NCBI GenBank assembly: GCA_035509275.1
Contig: DATJLU010000037.1
Location: forward strand, 5,386-69,385
DNA length: 64,000 bases
Source: DAHUYF01 sp035509275
GTDB taxonomy: Bacteria > Pseudomonadota > Alphaproteobacteria > ATCC43930 > CGMCC-115725
Reading direction: 5' to 3'
This document shows, piece by piece, positions 34,411-43,971 of the stretch. The first letter of the stretch is position 1. The number at the start of each line of letters is the position of its first letter. Both the position numbers and the translations under genes were made by a program. A model generated the notes under the pieces. That model saw nothing but the letters and a program-made list of their open reading frames with translations. It had not been told where the DNA came from and did not search any database.

Positions 34411-35462
34411 TGGCCGGCCGGACGAGCCCGACGCCGATGAGTCGTTCGTTGGCCGAATCGTCGACGCGGGCAGGCCTGCCGGCGAGATTGCACTACCTCG
34501 TGACCGGAGGTTGCGGCTTCATCGGTTCGCATCTGGCGGACCACTTGAGCGCCCTCGGTCATCGCGTCCGTGTTTTGGACGATCTGTCGACCGGCCATCT
34601 CGAGAACCTCCCCGATAGGGCCGAACTTGTGGTCGGCGACGTCGCCGACGAAGCGACGGTTCGCGACGCGATGCGCGACATCGATGGTTGCTTCCATCTC
34701 GCCGCCGCAGCGTCGGTGGCGCGCTGCAATGCCGAGGCGATCCTGACGAACCGCATCAACCTGGCCGGCACGCTGACTATTCTTGCGACGGCTGCGCGCC
34801 ACGCCATACCAGTCGTCTACGCCTCTTCGGCGGCGGTCTACGGTGCCAATCCGGCGACACCTCTCGCTGAGAGCAGCGAGACGCGGCCGCTTTCCGTCTA
34901 TGCAGCCGACAAGCTCGCCTGCGAGCTTCACGCGGCGGTCGCCAGTCATCTTCATCACGTTCCGACGGTCGGGTTGCGCTTCTTCAATGTCTACGGCCCG
35001 CGCCAGGACCCGGCTTCGCCCTATTCGGGCGTCATCTCGATTTTCGCCGACCGCCTCGCCAGTGGGCAAAGCCTCGTCGTCTACGGCGACGGGGCGCAGG
35101 TGCGCGACTTCGTGTTTGTCGGTGACGTTGTCGATGTCATCGTCGCTGCGATGGCGCATCGGCCATCCGGTGCGTTCGTCTGCAACGTTTGCACCGGCGA
35201 AGGCACGACCATTCTCGCTCTGGCGAAGTTGCTGGCCGAAATTACCGGGGTTCGCGCCGAGATCCGCCACGGCGCGGCACGCGCCGGCGACGTGCGGATC
35301 TCGATCGGCGATCCACGGCGGCTCGCGCAAGTCTATGGTCGCGTACCCAAAACGACGTTGCGCGAAGGGCTGCGGGAATTGCTGGGCCGGAACGTAGCCG
35401 TCCGCCGAAGCGCAGCATCCGCCGACATGTCCCTGGCGCCGCCGGAAGCGAGCCGGCCATGA
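34410..35462 (+). CDS. NAD-dependent nucleotide-sugar epimerase/dehydratase
   Basis: 350 residues. Extended SDR: NAD loop TGGCGFIGSHLADHL, catalytic SVYAADK (YxxxK), then RFFNVYGPRQDP. The FGTF-like C-terminal domain (VYGDGAQVRDFVFVGDVVDV) matches UDP-glucose/UDP-GlcNAc 4-epimerases of the WbpP/GalE group. It probably makes the nucleotide sugar used by the priming enzyme or a transferase. The ATG at 34410 shares its A with the previous stop. Confidence 0.85.
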   Translation: MAGRTSPTPMSRSLAESSTRAGLPARLHYLVTGGCGFIGSHLADHLSALGHRVRVLDDLSTGHLENLPDRAELVVGDVADEATVRDAMRDIDGCFHLAAAASVARCNAEAILTNRINLAGTLTILATAARHAIPVVYASSAAVYGANPATPLAESSETRPLSVYAADKLACELHAAVASHLHHVPTVGLRFFNVYGPRQDPASPYSGVISIFADRLASGQSLVVYGDGAQVRDFVFVGDVVDVIVAAMAHRPSGAFVCNVCTGEGTTILALAKLLAEITGVRAEIRHGAARAGDVRISIGDPRRLAQVYGRVPKTTLREGLRELLGRNVAVRRSAASADMSLAPPEASRP

Positions 35463-35908
35463 CGGGGCCGACGCGTCGACGATTGGACGGGCGCGGGTTC
35501 GTCCCGGGCAACACCAGAGCGCTTCGGCCAAGTCGCCGAGGTGTGGTACAGGCTTTAGCCTGCTGGGGTCTCGCTGGAATGGGCCTTGCGCCGGCCGGGG
35601 CGGCCCACACCTACCAAGCGGTGATCCCGCCGGCGGCGCTTGCCGAAATCTTCGGCGACACAACCGCACTGCGGTTCCTCGGCCTGCTTTACCTGCAGGA
35701 TCAGGCGAAAGACGCCGACCCGCAACGCCTCCACGGCGCTCTCTTCGGTGGCTCCGCGCCTCAAACGGCCGCGCAGCTTGCGCAGTCCCTTGCCGCGCGG
35801 CGCGCGCAGGATCTCGCGGCGGAGGACGTCACCATCGTCGGCGGCTGGTTGCTGACCCGCGGCGAGGCGCAGCTCTGTGCGCTCGTCGCGCTCGCGGCGG
35901 CGACGTGA
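35459..35908 (+). CDS. Small Tat-type exported protein, GMC partner
   Basis: 149 residues from the ATG at 35459 (ATGA overlap with the epimerase stop). The N-terminus has a twin-arginine-like signal: SRRGVVQALACWGLAGMGLA, ending AGAAHT. The mature part of about 100 residues contains TALRFLGLLYLQDQ and a DVTIVGGWLLTRGEAQLCAL end. It overlaps the GMC oxidoreductase by 4 bases (GTGA). Small Tat-exported subunits commonly carry GMC flavoproteins across the membrane; this looks like an equivalent, though the family was not recognised. Confidence 0.65.
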   Translation: MTGPTRRRLDGRGFVPGNTRALRPSRRGVVQALACWGLAGMGLAPAGAAHTYQAVIPPAALAEIFGDTTALRFLGLLYLQDQAKDADPQRLHGALFGGSAPQTAAQLAQSLAARRAQDLAAEDVTIVGGWLLTRGEAQLCALVALAAAT

Positions 35909-37512
35909 TCGAAGACCTGCGGCGGCTCGGCGGCGGCGCGCCAATTGCCTGCGATCTCTGCCTGATCGGCGCCGGCGCGGCCGGAATCACGGTGGCGCGC
36001 GAGTTCATCGGCTCGGGCCTGACCGTCTGCTTGGTGGAAAGTGGCGGCTTCGACTTCGACAACCAAACCCAGGCCCTCTATGCCGGCAAGAACGTCGGCT
36101 TGCCTGAGCACGGTGTCGACATCGGCCGATTGCGCTTCTTCGGCGGGACGACGAACCACTGGGGCGGGCGGTGCACGCCGCTCGCACCCCTCGATTTCGC
36201 CGTCCGGCCCTGGATTCCCTACAGCGGCTGGCCGATAACCCGTAACGATCTCGACCCCTATTACCGTCGGGCCCGCGATGTCTGCGGCTTGGGGGTGCCG
36301 CGCACCCCGGCGGAAATTCTCTCAGAGCTCGCTCTTCGCCCGCCCACGCTCCCGCCGAATTTACTGGAACTGAAGCTCTGGGAGCATGCCCCCTACCCCT
36401 GGAGCTTCGGCGCAGTCTATCGAGAGGAGCTGCGCAAGGCAGCCGATATACACGTCCTGCTTCATGCGAATCTGACGCAGATCGCCACGACCACGGCGAG
36501 AAGCGCGGTTTCAGCGATTACGGTGACATCGCTCGAAGGCGCCAGCCGCGTCATCACGGCGCGCTGTTATGTTCTCTGCTGTGGTGCGATCGAGAATGCA
36601 CGGCAGTTGTTGTCGACCGCGGACGAGACAGCGCCGGCCCTCGGCAACGGACACGATCTCGTCGGCCGCTTTTACATGGACCATTTCAGGGGACAAGTAG
36701 CGACATTGGTGACGGCCGATCCGCAGCCGGAAATCGAGACGGTGTTCAACTATTTCGGAGATCCGACGCAGCGGCTGTATCAAACCGGCATCGAGCTCAG
36801 CCCCGAGGCGCAGCGCGATCAGAATTTGCTCAATGCCTGCGCCGTCTTCGACTATGAAGGCGATCCCCAATCCGGGATCGCCGAAGCGCAGGCGATCTGG
36901 CGCCAGTTGCAGCAGGGGAAATGGGCGCCGGACATTGGCGAGAAAGTCTGGCGGGTGCTGCGCGACCTCGACGGCGTGGCGGCGATGGTACGCCGGCGCT
37001 TGAGCACAGACCGGCATCCGCTCATGCCGCTCAAGGCCGCATTGATCGTCTCGGATATCGAGCAGGCGCCCAATCCCGAAAGCCGCGTCACCCTCTCCAA
37101 CATCCATGATGCGCTGGGCCAACGCCGGGTTTGCGTCGATTGGCGAGCGACGGCGCTTGAGCGCCGCACCGCCAGGCACTTCGCGCTCTCGATCGGATCC
37201 GCCTTGCTGCGCGTCGGCTTCGGACGCTGCCGCGTCGAGCCTTGGCTGGCCGGGCCGCCGGGAGAGGCTCCCTTGGGGCTGGGTGAGACTTATCATCAGT
37301 CGGGGACGACGCGCATGGCGGCCGATCCGCGGTTCGGCGTCGTCGACGCGGATTGCCGGGTGCATGGCGTGGAGAACCTCTATGTCGCCGGCAGTTCAGT
37401 GTTCCCGACGGGGGGACACGCCAATCCGACATTCACCATTGTAGCCCTCGCCCTGCGCCTCGCCGATCATTTGAAGGTCGTGCTCCGCCAGTTCGCAAGA
37501 GCCGCCCCATGA
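35905..37512 (+). CDS. GMC-family FAD oxidoreductase
   Basis: 535 residues, GTG start at 35905. FAD-binding DLCLIGAGAAGITVAREF near residues 17-34, RFFGGTTNHWGGRCTPL, and the C-terminal HQSGTTRMA with GGHANPTFTIVALALRLAD. The HxxGTxxM-type motif fits the sugar/alcohol dehydrogenase subgroup. It has no signal of its own, so export with the Tat partner at 35459 or membrane association through the small protein at 37509 is possible. Substrate: probably a sugar or polyol, not decided. Confidence 0.9.
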   Translation: MIEDLRRLGGGAPIACDLCLIGAGAAGITVAREFIGSGLTVCLVESGGFDFDNQTQALYAGKNVGLPEHGVDIGRLRFFGGTTNHWGGRCTPLAPLDFAVRPWIPYSGWPITRNDLDPYYRRARDVCGLGVPRTPAEILSELALRPPTLPPNLLELKLWEHAPYPWSFGAVYREELRKAADIHVLLHANLTQIATTTARSAVSAITVTSLEGASRVITARCYVLCCGAIENARQLLSTADETAPALGNGHDLVGRFYMDHFRGQVATLVTADPQPEIETVFNYFGDPTQRLYQTGIELSPEAQRDQNLLNACAVFDYEGDPQSGIAEAQAIWRQLQQGKWAPDIGEKVWRVLRDLDGVAAMVRRRLSTDRHPLMPLKAALIVSDIEQAPNPESRVTLSNIHDALGQRRVCVDWRATALERRTARHFALSIGSALLRVGFGRCRVEPWLAGPPGEAPLGLGETYHQSGTTRMAADPRFGVVDADCRVHGVENLYVAGSSVFPTGGHANPTFTIVALALRLADHLKVVLRQFARAAP

Positions 37513-37754
37513 TGACGCTGCAGGAGATCCTCGGCTGGTCGGTGCTTCTATCGCTGCTTCTGGCGGCAAGCGCCGCAATGATCATGCCGGTTCTGTCTCG
37601 ATTCGAACGCGCATTCCCTTTGGGGCGCGCGCGATGGCTGCTGCGCAGCGTCGCGGTCGCCGCGGGCGCACTCGCCCTGTGGCACGCGATCCCGCTCATC
37701 GTGCAGGCGCTTTATCACACGAATGGCGGCACCGGCGGCGATCGTCTTGGGTGA
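37509..37754 (+). CDS. Small two-helix membrane protein
   Basis: 81 residues; ATG at 37509 in an ATGA overlap with the GMC stop. Two hydrophobic segments: WSVLLSLLLAASAAMIMPVL and LRSVAVAAGALALWHAIPLI. Family unknown. Coupling with the GMC gene suggests an anchor or electron-transfer partner. Confidence 0.6.
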   Translation: MMTLQEILGWSVLLSLLLAASAAMIMPVLSRFERAFPLGRARWLLRSVAVAAGALALWHAIPLIVQALYHTNGGTGGDRLG

Positions 37755-37833
37755 TCGTCGGTCGAGCTGCGGCCGCCTTTCGCTCGAGCTTGTTGCGGGG
37801 CCCCGCCGCGAGCCTCTCGCTCAGGTCTGGTTC

Positions 37834-38274
37834 CTATCCGGCTGAGGCGCAGATATGAACGTCCCTCATTGCGGGCGTCATCGGACCTGAATGGAGCTTC
37901 TTCGCTCGTTCGGACCATAGGAAACCGATCGTGCCGTCCGCCGTCTCGACGCAAAGCCATTTCCGTTCTTCGGAGAAGACGCGAAAGTGCGCTCCGCGCT
38001 TGACGGTGGAGACGACGTTTGCGCCCGGCGATGGAGCTTCGCGTAGATTCGTCGCTTCCGTCGCGATCCATTCATCCGCGATATAGCGGCCCGAAACTTC
38101 CAGGCACCTCAGATCCGAAGTCGCGAACCCGTTGCCGCCAACGGCTTGCACCGCATCGGGCAGCTGCGTCTCGCATTCACGGAAGGAGGAGTAGGCGAGG
38201 TCGGGACGCGGATAGGAAATCGCGCACGCCTCGGCGGCACAGCGGACGAAAGCGATGACGAAAACTTCGAACAT
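37834..38274 (-). CDS. SH3b-domain protein
   Basis: About 146 residues if started at the ATG at 38274; an ATG at 38307 is also possible. A short hydrophobic N-terminus (MFEVFVIAFVRCAAEACAIS) is followed by a Cys-containing region and a bacterial SH3 domain at about 85-140: ATEATNLREAPSPGANVVST, then WLCVETADGTIGFLW. The pattern is that of SH3_3 domains in periplasmic or envelope proteins. Function unknown. Confidence 0.7.
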   Translation of the reverse strand: MFEVFVIAFVRCAAEACAISYPRPDLAYSSFRECETQLPDAVQAVGGNGFATSDLRCLEVSGRYIADEWIATEATNLREAPSPGANVVSTVKRGAHFRVFSEERKWLCVETADGTIGFLWSERAKKLHSGPMTPAMRDVHICASAG

Positions 38275-38437
38275 GCACAATGCCTGTGCATCTTCCGATT
38301 CAGCCATATTAACGGCCGCCGGCGCACGACGCACGATCCTTTTTCTCGAAAAGAAAAGACATGAAAGTGCGGTATTGTTTTGGTGGCCCGATGCGCTGCT
38401 CCCTGTCGACGCTTCGGCCATGGCGCCCTGCCCGACA
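38275..38437. promoter_or_regulatory. Spacer with a minus-strand CTTTTCTTTTCG box
   Basis: At about 38341-38361 the minus strand reads TGTCTTTTCTTTTCGAGAAA, with a small TTTTCTCGAAAAG palindrome. It is the right-most AT-rich box related to those of the polysaccharide locus. It lies upstream of the SH3b gene. Confidence 0.35.
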
Positions 38438-40294
38438 TCAATCGGCGACCACCTCGCCCCACGCCTTGTCGAAGCGACGGTGAATCAGGTCGTCCGGCCT
38501 GATCCAGAACGCGGCGGCGCCGGCCGCGCCGAACTGCATGTTGACCGCCCTCTCCGAGCAGAGCCGCAGCAACAGTACCGATGCGTCGTCGACCGGGCGA
38601 ATGTCCTGGCCGGACGGCGCGTGGCCAAGCATCTGATGAATATCAGCGTTGAGGCGACACTCGCCGCATTGAACGTAGACCGCCCGTTTTTCCTGCAGGA
38701 ACGGCAGATGATGGTTCTCGAGAACATTGTAGAAATAGGGCGGAATCAGGGCGGCGGCGCGTGGCGAGCCCGCCGCATAGGTGATGCTGCTGGCGAGCGC
38801 GTTCGAGAAAATCCGCCGCAACTCGCCTTTCAGCACCGCAGACGGCCCGTCTCCGGCAAGTTGCTCGAGCCAGCGCACGAACGCGTTTCTGTCCGCGTCC
38901 AAGGGAGGCGCATCCCAGCCCATCTCTTTGGCGCGCGCGATCCAGTAGCGACCCGTCGTTTCGATCTGCCGCAATTCTCGCTTGCGTTCCCGATCCTCGT
39001 CCGAGCGGTGCGCCAGAAAGCGGAAGGCGAACTGCGTCAGAAGCCGCGCAATGCGGTCGATCACCACCGCCGCCTGCGGGAAGGGTCTGGGGTCGCGGCC
39101 ATGATCGGCAGGCAAGACGAAGCGCGGCGGGGAGGCTCGCCCGGCTTGCGCGGCGTCAGCGCGGTCTCGCCCCAATTCGGCGCGAGCCCGGTGCGGGCGG
39201 AAGCCCGGTCGCTCCCATCACCGACCCAAGACGCAACGCGTTCACGCGCCGGGCATAGAGCGCGCGGAAGTCACGGCATGCCGCAGCCGCGGTTCGATAG
39301 CCCTCCGACCGCGGCAATTGCCGGCGCCCCAGCAAACTTTCGATGATGCGCCCGTCGATCTCGGCAAGGCCGGCGCCGGAGCTGACGATCTCACGGAAGA
39401 TCTGCGTTTCGACGATTGCCGAATAGTCGGGCCAGCTGTCGATGCGCAGCGCGGCGAGGGGCCATGGCGCATGAAGCAACGGCCCCGGTTCTTCGGGCAG
39501 CGGCCAAGGCGGACCACCTTGCAAGCTCCCCTTCCGCCGATCGCGGATCGGGGGAAGTTCCGGCGGCGGCGGTCGTTCGGGCTGGCCTTGCGGAACGCTC
39601 GGCGCATAGATGATCCGCACGCTGTCCTGCGGCTTGCCGCCGGTCCAGCGTTGCTCTTCATCATCTCGCGCAAAGAAGAATAAAAAGCCCTCGCTCGGCA
39701 TGCGCTGATCGCGCGGGGAAGCTCCGAGCAGTCGATCTGCGCCGGGAAATGAAGCGCTACGTCTTCGTCGCCGCGGCGACCCTGCGGCCAATCGAAGGCA
39801 TCGGGCAGGAGCGGCAGACCGCCGAGGCGACTGCGCACCGGCGGAAATTGCGTCGGGGGATAGGGGCGATGCAGCATGATCGCCGGGCTGCGATAGGCCT
39901 GCAGCACGAGATCGACCGCCTTAAGGATATCCGACTCCAAAAACACAGCGATGGCGACTCCCTGCCGGCGGCGATGCCTCTCCCTAGAAGACAATTGGAG
40001 ATGATGATCGTCGAGCGCTGCCTCGACGAGGATGTGCCCGCTTTCGAAGCGGAACGGGACAACGACGCCTCTGCCGAAAACGATCGCCGGCGCGGCGGCG
40101 GGGCCTCCGCCTTGGCCCGAACCGCCGAGAAGCCCGCCGATCTCGGCCGGCGAGGGGGGTGTGTCTGGGCTCTCGACAGGCCGCGCCGAGCGCTCGTCGG
40201 CTTGCGCCGCGGAAGCCGGCGCGAGCAGCAGCGCTGCGGCCAGCGCCAAGTCGCAGAGCCTGCGCAGTGAAGTCGACGCAGCGGACATGGGCAC
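38438..40294 (-). pseudogene. DUF1963-like gene with two compensating frameshifts
   Basis: One gene spread over two reading frames. The N-terminal part (40294 to about 39710) has a signal-like start (LCDLALAAALLLAPASAAQA) and the family motif RLGGLPLLPDAFDWP, then LHFPAQIDCSELP. The next part (about 39710-39200) continues in another frame: MPSEGFLFFFARDDEEQRW, QDSVRIIYAP. The last part (to 38438) returns to the first frame: HQMLGHAPSGQDI, then AAFWIRPDDLIHRRFDKAWG. All three pieces look like DUF1963 sequence, so two indels of opposite effect have occurred. It may be a true pseudogene or two sequencing errors in G/C runs (GGGG near 39715, CCCC near 39170). Confidence 0.7.
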
Positions 40295-40636
40295 CCCGCG
40301 TCACCGGCAATGCCGCGGGCCGCCGCCCGGCTCCGGTCATCGGTGCCTTGCGCGAGCCCTCCTTCTGTAAGACAACCGAAACGGAGTGAAAGCGAAAAAT
40401 TAGCGCGGAACAACGTCGCGCGATGAGCGGCCCGATGGAGGCCGCTTGCGCGACCACCCCTGCCGCGGGTTGCGGGACGCGCGCCGCATCATCAACCTGC
40501 ACGGCGTTGTCATAGGGATCGGAGACACCGGCCTTTGTTTCGCACGCGTAAGCACGCATTGCAGCCATCGCCGCTTGCTTCGCAGGCCAAGCGAAGCGCA
40601 AAATCGACTGCGACGTGGAGGCGTCGGACAGGACTT
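40295..40636. other. Intergenic, nothing recognised
   Basis: 342 bases between the DUF1963-like gene and the DUF218 gene. One AT-rich patch near 40390-40402 (AGCGAAAAATTAGCG) could hold the divergent promoters. Open frames here read as shadows. Confidence 0.4.
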
Positions 40637-41389
40637 ATGTCGCTCAAGTTCCTTCTTGCGACGACCGCCGTCGCGGCCATGTCGTCGGTTCTGGGCTGGC
40701 ACGACGCCGCTTTGGCGCTCGATCTGTGCTCGCTCGCGATCTTCCTCGGCGTCGGTTGCGGGCTGGCGCCAGCCCTACTTCTAACGCGGCTTCAATCGAC
40801 GTGCGCAGCGCCTCCGCTCGGGTGGGGCATGCGCGATGCGATCGTGTTGCTGACCGCCGGAGCGGAAAGAGTCCCAATCATCGGCGACATCGAGCCCGGA
40901 ATTTTTGCCTATGGGCGAATCGCAAAGGCGGTCGAGCTCTATCGCGCGTGCAAGCAGCAGGGCGGCGACTGCAAAATCATCGTGAGCGGCGGTGATACGC
41001 GCGGGTATGGAATGGCCGAGGCGCAGGTCTACGGACGATACTTGCATCGGCTCGGAGTGAGTGTCGGCGACGTGACGCTGGAAGAGCGTAGCATGAATGC
41101 ATGGCAGAACGCTCAGTTCGCCACCGACTTGCTGCGCCGGCAGCGAGCGGACCGCGTTCTGCTGGTGTCCTCGGGTTTTCATGTGCAGCGAGGTTGCCTC
41201 TACTTTTCGCATTTTGGCGTCAATGCGATCCCGGTCCGTGCCGACTATCTGAGTGCGATGCTGTCGCCATGGCCGGTCGCTTATAACTTTGCCGTCGCGG
41301 ATGTCGCGATCCACGAGTACATCGGCATGGCGCGCTACTATCTCTACAACATGCTCGGCTGGAATGTCGCCGCGACACAACGCGGATAG
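40637..41389 (+). CDS. YdcF/SanA-like DUF218 membrane protein
   Basis: 250 residues from the ATG at 40637 (GGACAGGACTT upstream). Two N-terminal membrane segments are followed by the DUF218 domain: DAIVLLTAGAERVP, IIVSGGDTRGYGMAEAQVYG, LEERSMNAWQNAQFA and VLLVSSGFHVQRGCLYFSHF. Members such as SanA and ElyC act in envelope or peptidoglycan/undecaprenyl-related processes. It closes the accessory region and fits an envelope role. Confidence 0.82.
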   Translation: MSLKFLLATTAVAAMSSVLGWHDAALALDLCSLAIFLGVGCGLAPALLLTRLQSTCAAPPLGWGMRDAIVLLTAGAERVPIIGDIEPGIFAYGRIAKAVELYRACKQQGGDCKIIVSGGDTRGYGMAEAQVYGRYLHRLGVSVGDVTLEERSMNAWQNAQFATDLLRRQRADRVLLVSSGFHVQRGCLYFSHFGVNAIPVRADYLSAMLSPWPVAYNFAVADVAIHEYIGMARYYLYNMLGWNVAATQRG

Positions 41390-41455
41390 CGATGTCGATG
41401 GTCAGCCGCAGCGCCCGTTGACCACGTCGTTCTCGGCTCAGGCGAAGAACGTCGC

Positions 41456-42169
41456 TCAAATCTGCATATGCTCTTCGATGCCGCGCGCGGCATCTGCGGT
41501 CACTGGGCCGCTGGCGATGATCTCGCCGCGCTTCAGCACGGCGTAGCGATCGGCGATACCGAGCGCGAAGGGGAGATGCTGCTCGACAATCAGGAGGGCG
41601 ATGCCGTCGCGACGACGGCGGCTGGCCAGCACCTCGGCCAGACGGTCGATGACCGAGGGTTGCAGCCCTTCGGTCACTTCGTCCAGCATGAACAGCAGCG
41701 GCTCCGCCATGAGGCCGCGGGCGACGATGAGCATCTTCTGCTCACCGCCGGAGAGCGTGCCGGCTCTCTGACCGAGGCGCTTGGCGAGGATCGGAAAGGC
41801 TTCCGCCACCTGGGCGAATCGCGCCTCGAACGCGCCGTCCGACAGCAGGCCCAGGCGCAGATTCTCCCGCACCGTCAGATCTTGGAACAGCGCCTGCTCC
41901 TGCGGTGCATAGGCGAGGGCCTGGCGGCGCTTGGCATGGGGCGCAAGGTGCGTGACGTCGCGGCCCCTGAAGGTCACCCTGCCGCTCTCCACCGGCAGGA
42001 AACCCATGATGGTCTTCAGCAGCGAGGTCTTGCCCATGCCGTTCTTGCCGACCAGCGCCAGCACCTCGCCGCGCCTGACACTGAACGACACGTCGCGGAT
42101 CACCGTCGAGCCGCCATAGCCGCTGCTGAGCCCGCTCACCTCCAGCAGCGGTGCCGGGTCGCCGGTCAC
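41456..42169 (-). CDS. livF: ABC transporter ATPase, LivF type
   Basis: 237 residues. Walker A ALVGKNGMGKTSLLK, signature LSGGEQKMLI, Walker B LLFMLDEVTEG. The short length and start GLSSGYGGSTVIRDVSFSV match LivF/UrtE. It is the last gene of the amide/amino-acid transport operon and overlaps the fused permease-ATPase gene (ATGA). Confidence 0.9.
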   Translation of the reverse strand: MTGDPAPLLEVSGLSSGYGGSTVIRDVSFSVRRGEVLALVGKNGMGKTSLLKTIMGFLPVESGRVTFRGRDVTHLAPHAKRRQALAYAPQEQALFQDLTVRENLRLGLLSDGAFEARFAQVAEAFPILAKRLGQRAGTLSGGEQKMLIVARGLMAEPLLFMLDEVTEGLQPSVIDRLAEVLASRRRRDGIALLIVEQHLPFALGIADRYAVLKRGEIIASGPVTADAARGIEEHMQI

Positions 42170-43971
42170 GCCGGACTCTCCGCCATCTGGCCATGGCCGG
42201 TATAGATCTCGCGCACCAGTGGCGCGTCGACGACCTCGGCCACCGTGCCGTCGAGCGCGATCCGTCCCTGATGCAGCACGATAATGCGCGAGGAGATCTC
42301 GCGCACGAAATCGAGGTCGTGCTCGATGATGAGCACGCAGAGTCGGTCATGCCGCACCAGCTCCGTAAGGATGGTGCCGAAGCGCTGGCGCTCGACGCGC
42401 GTGAGGCCCGCCGTCGGCTCGTCGAGGAGCACGACTTCCGGCTCGAGCGCCAGCACCATGGCAAGCTCCAGCGCCTGCTTCAGCCCGTGGCTTAGCAAGC
42501 GGGCGGGCTCGTGCAGCCGCTCGGCGAGCCCGGCATTCTCGACGACGACGCGCGCCGCCGGCGGCAGGGCGAGCACGGGCGAGGCCCTGAACCACGAGGG
42601 CCGCTCATGCCGAGTGCGCGCGATACGCAGGCAGTCGGCGACACTCAGGGTCTCGAAGACCGAGGCCGCCTGGAACTTGCGACCGAGACCCAGGGCCACG
42701 ATACGGTCGGGTGCCAAGCGGCCGATCGGGTGACCGCCGATCTGCACCTCGCCGGCGCTGCGCTCGCGCCCGTCGGCCAGGCAGCGAATGAGCGTCGTCT
42801 TGCCGGCGCCGTTGGGCCCGACCAGGCTGACGAGTTCGCCGCGGCGCGCCGTGAAGTTGATGCCGGAAAGGACGGTCAGGCTCCCGAAATGCTTTTCCAC
42901 GCCCGTGGCGCGGACGACCTCGTCGGCAGCGTCCGGCGGGCGCGGCCTGGCCGGGGCCTGGACGAGCCGGGTGGTGCGGCCCGCCGGCGCGCGCCGCGCC
43001 AGGCCGACCAGGTGCGCAACACCGCCATAGAGGCCGCCCGGCAGCAGCAGGATGACGGCGATAAAGACGATGCCGACGATCAGCTCCCAGACATAGGGCA
43101 GGCTGCCGGAGAGAAAGGCACTCGCCACCTCGATAGCGAGCGCGCCGATGACCGCGCCCGCCAGCGAACCGCGCCCGCCCAGCGCCACCATCACGATGAG
43201 CTCGGTGCCAAAGAGGAAGCTGGCATTCTCGGGAGCGGCGATCCCGCCATAGGCGGCGTAGCCGAAACCCGCCATCCCGGCGACGACGCCGCAGACGACG
43301 AGCAGCAGGATGCGGCGCAGGCTGGTATCGAGGCCGAGATAGGCGCAACGCTGCTCGTTGTCGCGCAGCGCCGACAGGATGCGTCCGGCGTCGCTGCTCA
43401 GATAGATCTTGGCCACGACGGCCACCGCCACGAGGCCGAGGCCCGCAACGCGGAACCAGTCTTCATTGGCGAGATCGAAGCTGTCGAAGCCGACCAGGCC
43501 GCTCGACGAACCGGTGAAGGTGCCGCCGGAATAGAGCACTTGCACCAGCACGATCGGCAGCACCAGCGAGATCACCGAGGCGTAAAGCGGTGTGGCCCCG
43601 GGATAGAAGGAGAGCCAGCCAACGAAGAGCGCGACCGCGCCCGAGGCCAGAATCACGACGGTCACGGCGAGGGCGACGCTCGTCGGCGAGAAGCCGAACC
43701 CGGTGAAAACGATGGCAAGCCCGTAGGCGCCGAGCCCGAAAAAGGCGGACTGCCCGAAGGTCAGGAAGCCGCTATAGCCCCACAGGATGTCGACCGTGAT
43801 GGCGGCGATGGCGACGAAGCTCGCCCGCACCAGGATGTCGACGAGATAGGTGCCGATGACGCCGGGCGCTGCCAGCACCAAACACGCCGCCAGCAGCGCC
43901 GGCGCAGCGAGCCTTACCCAGGCGCCGATCCCCCAGCCGGCCGGCCGGGCTGCTTCGCCCGTTTCAAGCAC
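42166..43971 (-). CDS. Fused LivM permease-LivG ATPase
   Basis: 601 residues. Residues about 15-320 are the LivM permease with 8-10 membrane segments (DILWGYSGFLTFGQSAFFGL, GRGSLAGAVIGALAIE). Residues about 355-595 are the LivG ATPase: Walker A LVGPNGAGKTTLIR, signature LLSHGLKQALELAM, Walker B VVLLDEPTAGL. A Pro/Arg-rich linker joins them. Separate in most genomes; fusions occur in several proteobacteria. It overlaps livH by 8 bases and livF by 4. Confidence 0.92.
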   Translation of the reverse strand: MLETGEAARPAGWGIGAWVRLAAPALLAACLVLAAPGVIGTYLVDILVRASFVAIAAITVDILWGYSGFLTFGQSAFFGLGAYGLAIVFTGFGFSPTSVALAVTVVILASGAVALFVGWLSFYPGATPLYASVISLVLPIVLVQVLYSGGTFTGSSSGLVGFDSFDLANEDWFRVAGLGLVAVAVVAKIYLSSDAGRILSALRDNEQRCAYLGLDTSLRRILLLVVCGVVAGMAGFGYAAYGGIAAPENASFLFGTELIVMVALGGRGSLAGAVIGALAIEVASAFLSGSLPYVWELIVGIVFIAVILLLPGGLYGGVAHLVGLARRAPAGRTTRLVQAPARPRPPDAADEVVRATGVEKHFGSLTVLSGINFTARRGELVSLVGPNGAGKTTLIRCLADGRERSAGEVQIGGHPIGRLAPDRIVALGLGRKFQAASVFETLSVADCLRIARTRHERPSWFRASPVLALPPAARVVVENAGLAERLHEPARLLSHGLKQALELAMVLALEPEVVLLDEPTAGLTRVERQRFGTILTELVRHDRLCVLIIEHDLDFVREISSRIIVLHQGRIALDGTVAEVVDAPLVREIYTGHGQMAESPA

